From Biomphalaria glabrata (taxonomy: Eukaryota; Mollusca; Gastropoda; Planorbidae), in assembly GCF_947242115.1 (NCBI RefSeq), contig NC_074725.1:21167398-21231397 (forward strand): DNA of 64,000 bases, read 5' to 3'. Made by a program: the position numbers and the translations under genes. Every line of letters starts with the position of its first letter. The stretch's first letter is position 1. Positions 1-11,000 of this stretch are shown one piece after another. The notes under the pieces are model-generated. The model was not told the DNA's origin. It saw nothing but the letters and a program-made list of their open reading frames with translations, and searched no databases.

Positions 1-863
1 TACATTTCTAACCTGATGTCTTCACGGTGAACTTGAATTTCTTATATTTTGTATATTTGAATTAAATAATGAATCGTGTTATTTTAAATCTCTAGGAGTA
101 TAAAAGTACTTCGACTTACAAGCAGGTGGAAGGATCTGTATCAAAACAAAATCGTTTTGATATCTCCGATGTGCTGGTAGTTGTGTGTGATACAGGGGGA
201 CACTTTTGTACCGACAGATTTTTTTACAAAGGATTTCTATCATTTCGGAATTTATTATGATACATTAAAACATGTTGCTGATACAGTTGTCAGATGGTGA
301 GAATTTCTTTTTAACATTTATCTTGCAGACCAACACCATTTCCCCTTTTTTTTTTTTTTTTTTGCCTCAGTTATAGATTCTAGGTATTTCTATAAAGTAT
401 TATAAGTGTGAAACCTATCATTTGTAAACGTAGGCATAGGTCTAAATCTAGTTTAAATATAATATCTTTCATTTGAAAAAGTAGATGTAATTTGAATATA
501 AGACCTATCATTTTAGAATGATAAAGTTATAGCACATATTATTTTAAAATGTAGATTTAGGTATGTAAAAATATACATATTTTTAGCTTGCTTGATTGTA
601 AAATTACATTGCTCAAGTATAGGTATATGATAAATATATATCAGTCGTATTTTTGAAATTCACCATAGTCAGTTAGTATTGTCTCATCAGTGATCAGATT
701 TGAAAGCAGTTAAGTACAAATCTGATATTCTGAACATGCACTCAATAAAACAAAAAATGCATGTAATGACATTTTTAACAAACATTTTTTGGGTCAATTT
801 GATCTAAAACTGTGTTGAAATTGTGCGTAACTTTTCTTAGTAGTGTTGAATTGCTTGTACATA
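1..863. other. AT-rich non-coding stretch
   Basis: No exon, RNA gene or recognised transposon was seen on either strand. The stretch is AT-rich, with a poly-T run near 345-363. It may be intron or 5' flank of the angiomotin gene, whose first visible exon starts with a splice acceptor far downstream. Confidence 0.5.
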
Positions 864-1440
864 TTATATGTTGGGTGGAATCTTGTGCTGGATTTATATG
901 TTGGGTGGAATCATGTGCTGAATTTATATGTTGGGTGGAATCATGTGCTGAATTTATATGTTGGGTGGAATCATGTGCTGGATTTATATGTTGGATGGAA
1001 TCATGTGCTGAATTTATATGTTGGGTGGAATCATGTGCTGGATTTATATGTTGGGTGGAATCATGAGCTGGAGGATTTATATGTTGGGTGGAATCATGAG
1101 CTGAATTTATATGTTGGGTGGAATCATGTGCTGAATTTATATGTTGGGTGGAATCATGTGCTGGATTTATATGTTGGGTGGAATCATGTGCTGAATTTAT
1201 ATGTTGGGTGGAATCATGTGCTGAATTTATATGTTGGGTGGAATCATGAGCTGGAGGATTTATATGTTGGGTGGAATCATGAGCTGAATTTATATGTTGG
1301 GTGGAATCATGTGCTGAATTTATATGTTGGGTGGAATCATGAGCTGAATTTAAATGTTGGGTGGAATCATGAGCTGGAGGATTTATATGTTGGGTGGAAT
1401 CATGAGCTGGAGGATTTATATGTTGGGTGGAATCATGTGA
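864..1440 (+). repeat. Minisatellite, 30/33-bp unit, about 19 copies
   Basis: About 19 head-to-tail units built on TTATATGTTGGGTGGAATCA, mostly 30 bp, with a 33-bp variant carrying an extra GGA. Both lengths are multiples of three, so all forward frames stay open for hundreds of bases. Variants alternate in blocks, suggesting a higher-order repeat of about six units. The long open frames here are a by-product of the repeat: there is no flanking gene structure. Confidence 0.95.
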
Positions 1441-2895
1441 TGTGTTGTTTTTTTCTCTTCATTTTTCTTTGTTCAAAACATCACCCTTTTTTTTAGTTGG
1501 GGGGAGGGGGGTAAAAAATAAGGAATTTTTACAGTCTGGAATAGTGAAATGCCAACTAACTTGATTACTAAAAAAAACCATCTAGGCCCCTAAACATCTA
1601 TGTATCATAGCAAACATTTTTTTTTATTAATAAAGTGATTTATTAAACTTGACCTTTCTTATTTACTACAAAAGAAAAAAAAAAAACCAACCTTAACACT
1701 TTTAGAACCTCTCCTCATCTGAATCATAAAGAACATTAAAATCTTTGCCCCTCTCTGGGAGTCAGGATGACATACCGGTATTTGGTTGAGGAAAAAAAAG
1801 GGGGGGGGGGAAGAGAATTCAGTGTTATTTGTTAGCCTGCTTACCTAAATACCAGGAGAACGCGTTTCGGTGTAAACAACAGGCAACTATTTGAAGCTAA
1901 ATGTCGGATTTCAAACAATAACCTTTGACTTGCGTTCACGCCTGCTATCTCCATCAGCACCTGACGTAAAGACAGAAATAGAGGTCGTCACTTTGATGGA
2001 TTTTTTTGGAGTATTATTTTTTTAAAAAAGGATATCTATTTTTAGTGTATATGGGTTACCACCAGAAAAACAAACAATCGATGCTGTTATGTGAGGGTCT
2101 ACAATTCTTTACAGTAGGGTCTACCACATCTCACCTTGTTACACTGGCCGCGTGTTAACGAAGGTGTCCTGGTAGCCAGCACAACGACCTAACGCCTTAA
2201 CATTAGCTGTGGGCACGACATGACCTTAATTGTCCCAAAGCTCCAAAAATATCAAATATCAACATAATCTATCTGTAATCATTCCATTTTGTTGGACTGA
2301 TCTTTACAGGGGGGACTAAAACATTTTGGCATAATCTAATTGTCTGGTAGGCCTACATTCTTTATGATTTTGTTTTTGTATAGTGTCCAAGAGATTCAGA
2401 AATAATTTAACGATTTGTGCTTTTATTTTATATATATTACTGTGTCTTCGAATGTAGCAGTTGAAATGAGTTTAATATTTTGAACACCGTTGAAGTGTTT
2501 GTTAGATAATTCAAATGGTACTCTAGAAATGACTTTAAGTAATAAGGAGTATTATGAATGGGATTGCTACACACAGTCGAATTTTAATTGATGCTGGCAC
2601 ACACTTTATAATGTCTCTTCAACTTTTTACGCATTTGTAGTTTAAATAAAATTGTAGGGATAATTCTGTGTGTCTGCTTTGAATGGACAAGTTAGTTTAG
2701 GGGGGGGGGGTGTACATTGTCAACAAATGAAACAACCAGAGCTGCATACAAAAAAAATGTTAGCCATCTGGGCAGTACTTATCTTTTTCTACGGAATTTG
2801 ACTTCTCCAGAGACGATCTTTTCCCTTTGCAACTTCGTGTGTGGACATTAGCAGGCCTATTTACGTCAATGTCAGTAACATTAACCCGAATCTTA
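1441..2895. other. Non-coding stretch with homopolymer runs
   Basis: No gene was seen. It holds T-rich and A-rich runs, a 10-base or longer G run near 1800 and another near 2701, plus one degraded SINE trace listed separately. Confidence 0.5.
2140..2245 (-). mobile_element. Degraded SINE family A trace
   Basis: The stretch around GTAGCCAGCACAACGACC and the flanking GTTAACGAAGGTGTC resembles the reverse complement of the body of SINE family A (better copies at 7706-7972 and 10028-10286). The tRNA-like head is missing and many positions differ, so this is a weak call. Confidence 0.35.
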
Positions 2896-3216
2896 GCATG
2901 CAGTCACACGACTTCTGTCAGTCAGCTGTAATGAGATATAGCATGCAGTCACATGACTTCTGTCAGTCAGCTGTAATGAGATATAGCATGCAGTCACATG
3001 ACTTCTGTCAGTCAGCTGTAATGAGATATAGCATGCAGTCACACGACTTCTGTCAGTCAGCTGTAATGAGATATAGCATGCAGTCACATGACTTCTGTCA
3101 GTCAGCTGTAATGAGATATAGCATGCAGTCACATGACTTCTGTCAGTCAGCTGTAATGAGATATAGCATGCAGTCACACGACTTCTGTCAGTCAGCTGTA
3201 ATGAGATATAGCATGC
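2896..3216 (+). repeat. Minisatellite, 45-bp unit, 7 copies
   Basis: Seven near-perfect 45-bp copies begin at 2896, 2941, 2986, 3031, 3076, 3121 and 3166, then break off after GCATGC. The only evident variation is CACG versus CATG at one site, in the order cacg, catg, catg, cacg, catg, catg, cacg, which gives a 135-bp higher-order period. Both strands stay open because 45 is a multiple of three. A G run of about 14 bases follows at about 3229. Confidence 0.97.
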
Positions 3217-6200
3217 CAAACACATCAGGGGGGGGGGGGGGGTGGCAGGAGGGTACATAAATATTTGGGGTGATATTTAGATAGCTGCCATCCTGTTTTT
3301 TTTTTTTAACGCAATATTTTGGACTTTTCGGACCCTTAAAAAGGTCGAGTTGATTTCAGACTGTCATAACAGCGACACCCATTTGTATTTCGTTATTTGC
3401 TGATTTCAGTCTTGTCTTTATCCTGCTAATAGAAGTCTATCCGTTTACAGCGGGGACTTGCAGTGGAAGTTTACAAAAAAATGTTTCATTTTCTGCTACA
3501 AAAGTCTGTTATTGATAAGAATGGTCTCTTGACTAGCCACCTCGTTGTCACTAAAAATTTCTGACTTTTTGTGTGACGTACAAAAAAAATTGTCACATTA
3601 AAAAAACAACTATTTTTATGTTTTTCGAGACAAACAGTTTGAATACAATTGAAATCACCGAAATGTCTATTATAAAAAAATATATAAAATGTCTGGAAGC
3701 AGTATGGTAACTTTTGTCCAAAGTGTCATAATACAATTCTGCTACTAATATTGTTATTATTACACCGTTGGGTGCTGATCCAGTGCACTAGATTTGAGAA
3801 TCCTCTCGTACAGATATCGTCTTACGCCCGATAGCTTTATGTAAAACCTTGCTCCATTAGGTTCTTGTGTTTCCTTCCGACTGAACCCAAACATGCCTGG
3901 AATGTCTTGTCAATAGGGCTCCTCGCCTTCAATCGACTTGTACAAATCAATGGTGTTTATTTTGACAGAATGTCGTCCCTCTTTCTTATTTCACTGTTCG
4001 TCAATTTTATTGGGTCACATTCCAATGTTGCCATACTCTACTCTGCTTTTGTCTGTCACAGAACGTGAATCGGTAGGACAGATTCATTTCAGGAAGAAGA
4101 AAAAAATCAGTCGAACTGAAAGGAATTTTCTTCAATAAACTAAGGTCCTTAATTGAAATAAAATTTTGTGTTCGTTGGGCAAGTCTAATCGTTAGACATT
4201 CTTGTTGACCAGGGAATTCTGGTAGTCTGTTGTAAAGACATTGTCGTGTTGATACCCCACTTTTAGTGCTGTAACGGTATTCAAAAAGGAAAACAAGTTT
4301 AGTTTTAGTTTGAACATTTGATAACCTCTACATATTTCGGTATTTTCCGTTATCAGAGTTAATAAAAAAGAAGCAGTATGGTATGCGCCTAAAATCGAAT
4401 TGATTTAAACTGAACAGAATTTCTTGCGAAAATGCCTTGAGGGGCATAACATTTTTGTCTTTATTGGTGCCTGGCGATGTGTCAGTGACAGAATAGTCAC
4501 CTTTTCCCCGCCCCCTTTCCCACCCTTTCGAGACGATGCTAGATTAGAGCCAGGCATCTATGGCTCGCCTTTTTTAAGAACGAGGTGCAAATGATAATTT
4601 CACAGTCTACTATAAGGGGAACAAATAAACGACCAAGGAATACCGCGAACAGGTTTGGAAATGTGGCAGATGCCCACTTTGGCTTAGTCTCATCATCCCG
4701 ACCCTTCAGCGCTGAATACTTGAGTCCTTGGATATTCACGTATTTAACAGACATGCCGTTAACGTGAGATCCGATGTTTAGGCCTCTCTTGATGGACGGC
4801 TCCAGTGAGTCCTAGGCCACCGATAAATTCGGCTAGCCCTCAGATGTAGGGGAGGAGGGGGTTTATCTTGAAAACTGATTACTGGATGCTGTGATGTGTG
4901 CAAGAATGCGTGTGTGCTCGCGTGGGAAGGGTTCTCACTTTGATCTTATCTCCATGGCTTGAACATGAAAGCTTAAAAAAAAAAAAAAAAAATTCTGGTC
5001 ACCTCATGGATAACATCAATAATATGTCTCTATTTGGGGATTTTCACACTAAATATTAATTAGTTATCTGATCTCTGTTTACTTATTTTGAAGACCTGGT
5101 ATACGTTGTTTTTTTTTTAAACTACAGTACGAGAGAACAAGAAGAGAAAGAGATATGAAGAAGTGTGGTGGCGATATAACTAAAGCTAAAGAAAAAAAAA
5201 GTATGAAAAGAGGAATATTAATTCAGATATAAATAGACAATCTAATGGATGCCAAGGACCCCATATAGAAAGGTTTCTGTTGATAAATAAATATAATTAC
5301 TTGATGCTATAAGCGAAATAGTTTAGAAAGTTGATTCTACGATGCTAACGCGTGCAAACAAAATATCACAAGGCTTATTAGAATGCATTGCTTGTCAATA
5401 CTTTTGTATTCTGTACATTGGATACGATTGCTATGTATAGATTTTGCCTCAGTTTATGAAAATAGCAAGTGGTGTTATCATTCTTATTCATGTTATTATA
5501 TCAGCGGCGTGAAAACTTTTTTTATTCCTATGTTGAGGCATGTTTAGTGATGTTAAGGTTGTAGACCCCAGGAAGTTCTTGTAACGGGCTGAATTTCAAA
5601 ACGTTTTGACATCGTCGCTTTCTCCTGTATTGTCCAAACTTCTCTTCTCAGTCTGTCCCTGGCTAGTCTTTCGGTAAAACAGTAGTTCTTGTTCTTGTAC
5701 TGTTCTAAAGTGCCTAGCGCTTTACACGTGAACACCCGCCCGCCCCCTGCACCGCTCAATCTGTCGAGACCCAAGACTTTGGAATGTCAAACATTTGAGC
5801 CTGGTATCGATACGCGGACATTCTTTTGTACGCCGCGAGTTTTTATCTGCCGTGGCCATATCTCAGCGGTTCTCATATTTTTTACTCGCGTTTTGTTTGT
5901 TAAAACAATAAACATATTGTTTACATTTCCAGAAACAACAGTAACTTTCCAGTATTTTTCAATCCAACTTGTATCCGAATAGGATCCCTTGAAAGTGAAC
6001 GTTACTTGAGCAGGATACAAAATACAAGGCAATCTGGCTCTTATTTTCGACTTGTACGGTTCCCGCACATCTCAGTTTCTGAGGACCCCTGGTACTAAAA
6101 TAACTGTTGCAATCTTCTTTGTTGTACAAGCTCTGGTGTGTGAGGCTAATCGACTCTAATGATTATCTTAGAATTTAATCTCTGAAGGCAGTAAAGGAAA

Positions 6201-7494
6201 AACCTGATTTGTGTCTGGTGTGGAATCGTCAACAACTTCTTTTGGCAATATGTTGTCAACAGCGCGCAAGATTCTAATGCTAGATTGCACCCGCTATTGT
6301 TGTTGCATAGTTTCCGTAAAGGCAAATTGTAACTTGTTTTTATGGGTCGCATTTTAACCGACTTAATATTATATACTTTTTAACTAAACAAAAAAAAAAC
6401 ATGAAATGCAAATAAACTCTTTTGTTTTGTTTTAAGAAAGGGTTTTATTTCTGGTATTTTTTTTTTACTATGGCTGTGAATACGTGTTTGAATTTTTAGA
6501 AGTTCAATTTGATGACCAAACTCCAGTGTGTGCCCGAGAATCTCGTGTGGGTGTCAAGGAATGACATGATTGCTCCTAACAGATTAAAACGTTTATTAAA
6601 TTCTCTAAGTTGAAATCAGGAAACGATTGAACTTACTAATTACACAAAATTGAACTTAATTTTCAAGAATAGATTATAAAAAAAAAAAAAAACACCTAAC
6701 ATGAAACTGAAAACTTACTGACTGAACCCGCTTTTTGTCTTCCATTGTATGTATTTCCTTTCTAATATTAGTTCTCCCATCGGAGCAGAAAAAATATAAT
6801 AAAATAGAACCTTCAATTGGAGAGAACCCTGCTTTTTAAAGCTCTTTTTAAAACTTTATTGGAAAATGCTGTTGTTTCTGGAAATGTAAACATGCTGTTT
6901 ATTGACCTTCACACTTATAATTGCTTATTGACCTTCTCACTTATAATTGCGTGACACTTGTTATAAAAGGTATTAATCAATTAGTATGTGTTGTTCTTGC
7001 TTACTTACAGCTTTGGGTTAGGGTGAAAGTTTTTTTTTTTTTTTGTTTAATATTTCTCAGCCACTTAAAGTACCCACGAGTTACAGCAATCGTTTCTCGT
7101 GTCACCATCATGATATCTATATCATCCACGCTACTCTGTAAAAACTTTGTGACTTTGTCTTTTATTTCATGTTATAGGGACATTCACGCATGTGTACACA
7201 TTCCTTTATCGTTCAGATCCGTCTTGTACTCTGCTCGCATGGTTTAGCATACCCCGTGTTAGGATAATGCACTTTGACGTGGTGCTGTTTACCTAGCCAG
7301 ACATTTCTCGGCTTTTAGAAATTGAGCGCCTCATTTTTTTACGGTTAGGGAGCCATTCACATTTCCTAAGCATGCGTCACAGGCCACAACATTGCAGAAA
7401 AAAAAGTCTCGTCCATTGGAACCAAGCCCCTTAGGCTTCATTATGCTCTATAGACAAAAGTTTTGAGAGGCCATATAGCACCACGTTATGGGAA
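3217..7494. other. Long non-coding stretch upstream of the angiomotin exons
   Basis: No convincing exon or RNA gene was found in this 4.3 kb. Open frames here (for example near 3865, 4539, 5553 and 6921) lack splice signals, recognisable domains or conserved-looking composition. It contains poly-A and poly-T runs and one 44-bp inverted repeat pair described separately. It may be intron or upstream flank of the angiomotin gene. Confidence 0.5.
5906..6904. repeat. 44-bp inverted repeat pair about 1 kb apart
   Basis: 5906-5949 and the reverse complement of 6861-6904 match at about 37 of 44 positions by eye, including 23 consecutive bases around TTTACATTTCCAGAAACAAC. No target-site duplication or transposase was seen between them. 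This could be an old MITE or foldback element, or two opposed copies of one dispersed repeat. Confidence 0.6.
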
Positions 7495-7642
7495 AGATAC
7501 GGCCGGAGGCTTGTTTGGGCCCAACTTTTCTAGATACAGCCTGAGGCTTGTTTGGACCTAACTTTTCTAGATACGCCCTGAGGCTTGTTTGGGCCTAACT
7601 TTTCTAGATACAGCCTGAGGCTTGTTTGGGCCTAACTTTTTA
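7495..7642 (+). repeat. 37-bp tandem repeat, 4 copies
   Basis: Copies start with AGATAC at 7495, 7532, 7569 and 7606, an exact 37-bp period. The core reads GCTTGTTTGGGCCTAACTTT. It lies about 420 bp upstream of the first visible angiomotin exon. Confidence 0.93.
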
Positions 7643-7705
7643 AGTACAAATGTCATTAGATTTCTTCAGGATTTAAAGTAAAGTAAGTGGAAAAAAACAA
7701 CAACA

Positions 7706-7972
7706 ATTAAAGTACCCATTTCAGACATTGCAATCTACAGGGCTGATGATTTGCTTCTATGACCAATGGATAACTAGGTTGTCATGTGGCCAGCACAATG
7801 ACCAACTGCCTTTACTTTCCCCAACTGTCAGGTACTTGTTATAAAGCTGGGTAGCCTCAGAGGCGTCCCTAAAAGTACTGCAGCTCCAAATCCCAGCCTT
7901 CCCCAAGATTTGAACCCAGAACCTCTTAGTTAAGCTCAGTAATTTTAATTAAACAATTGAGCGCTTTGGTTT
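7706..7972 (-). mobile_element. SINE family A, antisense copy
   Basis: Read on the minus strand this has a tRNA-like head with a B-box-like GGTTCTGGGTTCAAATCTTG, then a body shared with copies at 10028-10286, 11316-11590 and 45063-45320 (GTGCTGGCCACATGACA and TAGATTGCA landmarks). It is a Pol III derived SINE of a kind common in snail genomes. It lies just before the angiomotin exon at 8063. Confidence 0.8.
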
Positions 7973-8062
7973 GAAAATTATGCTATCATTGTCTATTTAT
8001 TTCTATTGAAACTTTATCAGTCTTGCACGTCCACAAACGTTTATTTTGTTCTTTATCTACAG

Positions 8063-11000
8063 AAAGTGTCTATGAGAACAGTAGGTCCGAGGCTCTATCC
8101 AGATATACTTGGGTAGACATGCAGAACTACAGAGACCCACCTCCATACCCAGGGCATTCTAAACAGGTGAGTCTGCACCTTGGGATTTTCAGTTTTTTTT
8201 TTTTGAAAGCTAACATTGAGCAAGTGAGCAAGCCAAACTTTGATCAGCAATGCACAGTTGGTCTAGTTTCAGTTCTTTGATGTAGAGAACCCGTCATACA
8301 CTCTGTGACCTCAGGTAGACTTGTACCTAAGTAGGAGTGTACCAGATGGGCAGTTCTGAATTCTTAATCTATGTAGCCTTTTATTTAACATAAGTAAGGA
8401 TCGGGAGAGTGTCTTTTTTACCTTATCGTTCACTAACCCATACTATTGGACTTTCATCCCCTGCCACACACTCACACTTTTCATCAGGAAATGTGAAAAA
8501 AAAAGTAAAAATAATCAATACTATCCATTTTAGCTGCAAATATGAAATGGTAAATTTAATTTGGTTGGTAAAACATCTTTTTAGTTCAAAGAATTTCCTT
8601 AGCAAAATTTTTACAAATATATAGTTTCTCAAGGAAACCTTTTTTTTTCTGAGGATGGCTTAACAAAATTTCTGGTCTAATGCACCCTCTTCAAAGTGTC
8701 CTAATTTCCTGGTATAATGTTTCATAACAAATCATACAAAACATCCTGATGAGTTTTTTTTTTTTTTAAAGTTGGTGTGTGTGTTGTTTACAACCTAATG
8801 TACAAATTTAAAGGTAAAATTTTGACAGTTATCAACTTCATACATTCTAGGTATATCCGAACCAGCCAGGATTTCGTCAAAGCTTTTCTGGCAGTGAGAC
8901 AAGCACAGATGTGTCCTTGTCATCCACTGAGAACCTGGCAACATCACAGCGCCAAGAGCCTCAAGGTGAAGAAACTCAGACGACCTTCAACTACAACCTA
9001 GACGATGGAAGCAGCTACAGCATTTTAGAGCGGCTAGGAATGCCACCAGGTGCTTTGGATTCTGCTGGGAAGTTCCCTACATCTGGCAGTGCCAACAGTC
9101 TTAGTGCCATGTCTTCTTACTATCAGGAAAGATCTAATCTTTGGTACCAGAGTGACCTAAGCACTGCTTCAACTAGTCTAGGGCTCTCTTCATCCACCCT
9201 ACCTGTGTATTCAAAAGGACACTTAACAGTGCCTCAGTGGCAATTGAACAGTGCCCAATCTCAGAGAGACAGGAACTTTAGCTCTTCACAGATTCGAGGG
9301 GCAACGCCTACCTCGGACTATGTGTCGTCTGCTCACACCACAGATGTCATTTCCTCATCGCAATCTTCTCATTTAATGACCACGAGGTCAGGAGAGTACA
9401 GTTCATACAACTCCACAAGTGTCAACAAAACAGCGACAGACCCTGCCATTTCATTACCACATCTGTCCTCCTCGTCGTGCCATCAGTACTTATCTCCTCG
9501 TGTTCCCCCGGTGTCGACCTACCACCACCCGCACCCGTATGTCAATGCACACTGGACTGTGGGCAGTGGGGATTCGAGCTCCAGCTCTCATTCCTCACTG
9601 ACCACCTTCAGTCACTCTGCGCCACTGCCCAGATCGTCATCTGGTACAATCCCAACAACACACTCTGGTCACGCCACTCCCGTCTCTTTCATGAACAGCC
9701 TGCCCCCTCCACCAGAGTACCCTGGAAATCAAAGCAATAGTTCACCATTGGACAAAAATACAGACATTAGGTCTTGCAGATCATATGAGACAATGGATAA
9801 GGTGAATGTTCAAAGATCCCACCCAGACCTTCGGTTGTGCTCATCAAGTCCTGGTCTCTATAATCCTCAAGAAGTCAAATATCAAAGCCCACGTGGGTAA
9901 GGACATCTTAAAGTATATTGTCAGGGTCAAATTTTGCTATCATTTGGGGGTTAGAGTTTTTTTTTAAAGAAATGTATTCGCCATCTTTCCTAAAAAGCTA
10001 ATTCAAAATATAAATATGTATTTGGAAGCAAGGTGGCTGAGCGATAAAGCGCTTGGCTTTTTAACCGAGGTCTTGCCGTCTTGGGTTCAAATCCTGGTTA
10101 AGACTTGGATTTTTAATTTAGTATCTTAGGGCGTCTCTGAGTCCACCCAGCTCTAATGGGTGTGGGAAAGTAAAGGCGGTTTGGTCATTGTGCTGGCCAT
10201 GACACCCTCATTAACTGTGGGCCACAGAAGCAATGACCTTTACATCATCTGCCCTATAAATCACAAGGTCTGAAAGGGGAACTAAAAAAAATATATTCTG
10301 TAATGTAGTTTTTATACTTAATATTTCAACTTCCAGAAAATAACTATTGTCATTAAAAAAAAATTGTATTCATTATTATTGGATTAAATATTTTATCGCT
10401 CAAATCTTGTTGTGTAACAGGAAGGGTAGGTTTGATGGCAAATATCTTGTGTTTTAAAGTTGTCAGATCATAAATAGGAATAAAAAAATCTACACCCAGC
10501 AGTCCCTTTTATTAATGGTAAAGCCACCTGTACAACATTTTTCTTTGCAATAACGTCCTTCTTGAATTTTACCTTTCGCTAACTTTTGTTTTAATACCAA
10601 TAGTAGCACCAATGGAAGAATAAAGATAAGTATGCAGCATTTTTTTTTTTACTCCCTCGAAGATGATATTCAGTGTCCTCTCATTTTAAAATCTAATCTA
10701 CTTTTATTTTGTGGAATATGTATATCTACACAGAAGTGGGAGCAATAGTGCTGATGAAACTGACCAGGTGACCATCGCTGCTAAAGCCAGCCACATGGTT
10801 GAAATGCTGACAGATGAGAATCGGCTATTGAGAGAGGAGCTTACCAGTTATGCCATCAGAGTTGCCAGATTACAAAAGGTAAATTGTCAAAGTATGTGGG
10901 TTAAATTTATTATGAACAGGTTTTCAAAACTCAAAACATAAATTTGTAGAATAAAATCTAGTTTTATCAGACTTGGGTGAAAAATGGCTGCCCTGTTTTA

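Noticed and set aside
812-1496. Open frames of 84 and 217 codons over the first minisatellite
   Set aside because: They exist only because units are 30 or 33 bp long. All forward frames are open, the starts are not ATG, and there is no gene structure around them.
864-3216. CRISPR-like arrays
   Set aside because: The units are directly adjacent with no unique spacers, and the window is clearly animal nuclear DNA.
2841-3260. Repeat protein of about 139 codons over the 45-bp array
   Set aside because: Both strands are open over the same units and the frame ends in a G run. There is no promoter, splice or domain support.
1-8062. 5' exon of the angiomotin gene with an LPTY motif
   Set aside because: I looked for a coding exon with a compatible donor phase and saw none. 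The start remains unidentified and is not claimed.
10028-10100. Functional tRNA gene
   Set aside because: A and B boxes are present but the stems do not pair and the same head precedes a conserved non-tRNA body in many copies, so it is a SINE head.
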